From: Phenylobacterium sp.
Lineage (GTDB): Bacteria > Pseudomonadota > Alphaproteobacteria > Caulobacterales > Caulobacteraceae
Assembly: GCA_019264505.1 (NCBI GenBank)
Contig: JAHUZY010000265.1
Coordinates: 1-5,529, forward strand
Direction: 5' to 3'
DNA: 5,529 nucleotides
Shown: positions 4,994-5,529 of the stretch, in pieces
How positions within the stretch are numbered: position 1 is the first letter of the stretch
Layout: the number at the start of each line of letters is the position of its first letter
Made by a program: the position numbers and the translations under genes
The notes under the pieces: model-generated
Database searches by the model: none
What the model was told of the DNA's origin: nothing
Seen by the model: the letters and a program-made list of their open reading frames with translations, nothing else

Positions 4994-5529
4994 CTACATT
5001 CCCGGGAGAAACGGCTCACTGACCGCGCCATAGCCGGCGCTCTCAGGCAGGACCAATCGTCGGCCGTCGGGCCCTTCGTGGATTTCCGGCTGTACGGTCA
5101 CCAGGGGCCGCGCCCGGGCCTGATCGATGGCCGCCGTCGCGCTGGCCGCCCGGGCAAGCCGCTGCAGGTTCATACGGGTCGGAAAGACCAGTTTCCGCAT
5201 CCCCCGTTCGGCCGCGCGGAGCGCCTCGTTGGGCGCATACCAGCAGGCGTCCACCGTCTCACGCCCATCGCACACAGCCAGCTGGTCGGCCGGCGCATGG
5301 GCGACATAGAACCAGGTGTCGAAACGCTTGGGCGTCACCGGTGGCGTGATCCAGCGCGCGAAGACGGTCAGGGCCGACAGGTCCAGCCGCGCGCCAGCCG
5401 CCCGCACGACGTCCAGAAACGGCGTCTCGCCTCGGTCCACCGACTGGCGCAGCTCAAGGGGCGCAGGCTCGACCTCGAGCGGGCCGCCATCGGCCCGGCG
5501 GGCCAGCAGCAGCCCGGCCTCCTCGAACA
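4994..5529 (-). CDS. NUDIX hydrolase, NUDT19-like subgroup (N-terminus off the right edge)
   Basis: The C-terminal 177 residues are present and the TAG stop is at 4996-4994. Seen: the open frame continues to the right edge and begins FEEAGLLLA, which is the tail of the Nudix box (REUXEEXGU) with both metal-binding glutamates; the first half of the box lies outside. After it come WITPPVTPKRFDTWFYVA (59-76), DGRETVDACWYAP (near 86-98) and a PT-N-LQRLA segment. The W-TPP...RFDTWF pattern is typical of the NUDT19-like group. Known: NUDIX enzymes cleave nucleoside diphosphates linked to another group, using Mg2+ or Mn2+; mammalian NUDT19 cleaves CoA and acyl-CoA. Inferred: a cytoplasmic diphosphatase whose substrate cannot be read from the sequence. 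The GTG at 5440 is not the true start, because the conserved Nudix box lies upstream of it in the same frame. Confidence 0.92.
   Translation of the reverse strand, partial: FEEAGLLLARRADGGPLEVEPAPLELRQSVDRGETPFLDVVRAAGARLDLSALTVFARWITPPVTPKRFDTWFYVAHAPADQLAVCDGRETVDACWYAPNEALRAAERGMRKLVFPTRMNLQRLARAASATAAIDQARARPLVTVQPEIHEGPDGRRLVLPESAGYGAVSEPFLPGM

Noticed and set aside
1..5529. CRISPR arrays, tRNA or rRNA genes, insertion sequences, toxin-antitoxin pairs or defence genes
   Set aside because: No direct repeat arrays, no tRNA-like segments, no transposase motifs or terminal repeats were seen, and nearly all sequence is accounted for by six conserved genes.

Overview
The window looks like ordinary chromosomal sequence from an alphaproteobacterium, most likely a Caulobacterales member (Caulobacter, Phenylobacterium or Brevundimonas type). 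This rests on high GC with G/C-rich third codon positions, a DUF2336 protein (a mostly alphaproteobacterial family), the short alphaproteobacterial form of NAD kinase, and tight gene packing. The genus is an inference from recall of protein style, not from a database search.

Layout, left to right. (1) Minus strand, 1-686: a class II aldolase/adducin-family protein whose C-terminus runs off the left edge. (2) Minus strand, 761-2257: glycerol kinase, glpK, complete, 74 bases upstream of the aldolase-family gene and possibly co-transcribed with it. (3) 2258-2379: a 122-base divergent intergenic region carrying the glpK control signals. (4) Plus strand, 2380-3513: a DUF2336 helical-repeat protein with a TTG start. 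(5) Plus strand, 3580-4362: NAD kinase, nadK, with a TTGACA hexamer just upstream, almost no Shine-Dalgarno sequence, and a hairpin folded into its stop codon. (6) Plus strand, 4490-4975: a stand-alone histidine phosphotransfer (Hpt) protein behind a 127-base leader/promoter region. (7) Minus strand, 4994-5529: a NUDIX hydrolase, convergent with the Hpt gene, whose N-terminus runs off the right edge.

How the genes fit together. GlpK makes glycerol-3-phosphate, and the aldolase-family protein may act in related small-carbon metabolism, although it lacks the catalytic glutamate of true aldolases. NadK supplies NADP. The Hpt protein is a phosphorelay intermediate with no kinase or regulator beside it. 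The NUDIX protein resembles the NUDT19-like subgroup. DUF2336 has no known function. There is no sign of a mobile element, CRISPR array, phage, toxin-antitoxin pair or defence system, and no stretch over 300 bases lacks a gene. The points most worth following are the missing glutamate in the aldolase-like protein, the matching ATG-decoy/GTG-start arrangement in glpK and hpt, the possible leaderless start of nadK, the hairpin at the nadK stop, and the two genes of poorly known role (DUF2336 and the orphan Hpt). I see no clear new multi-gene system.
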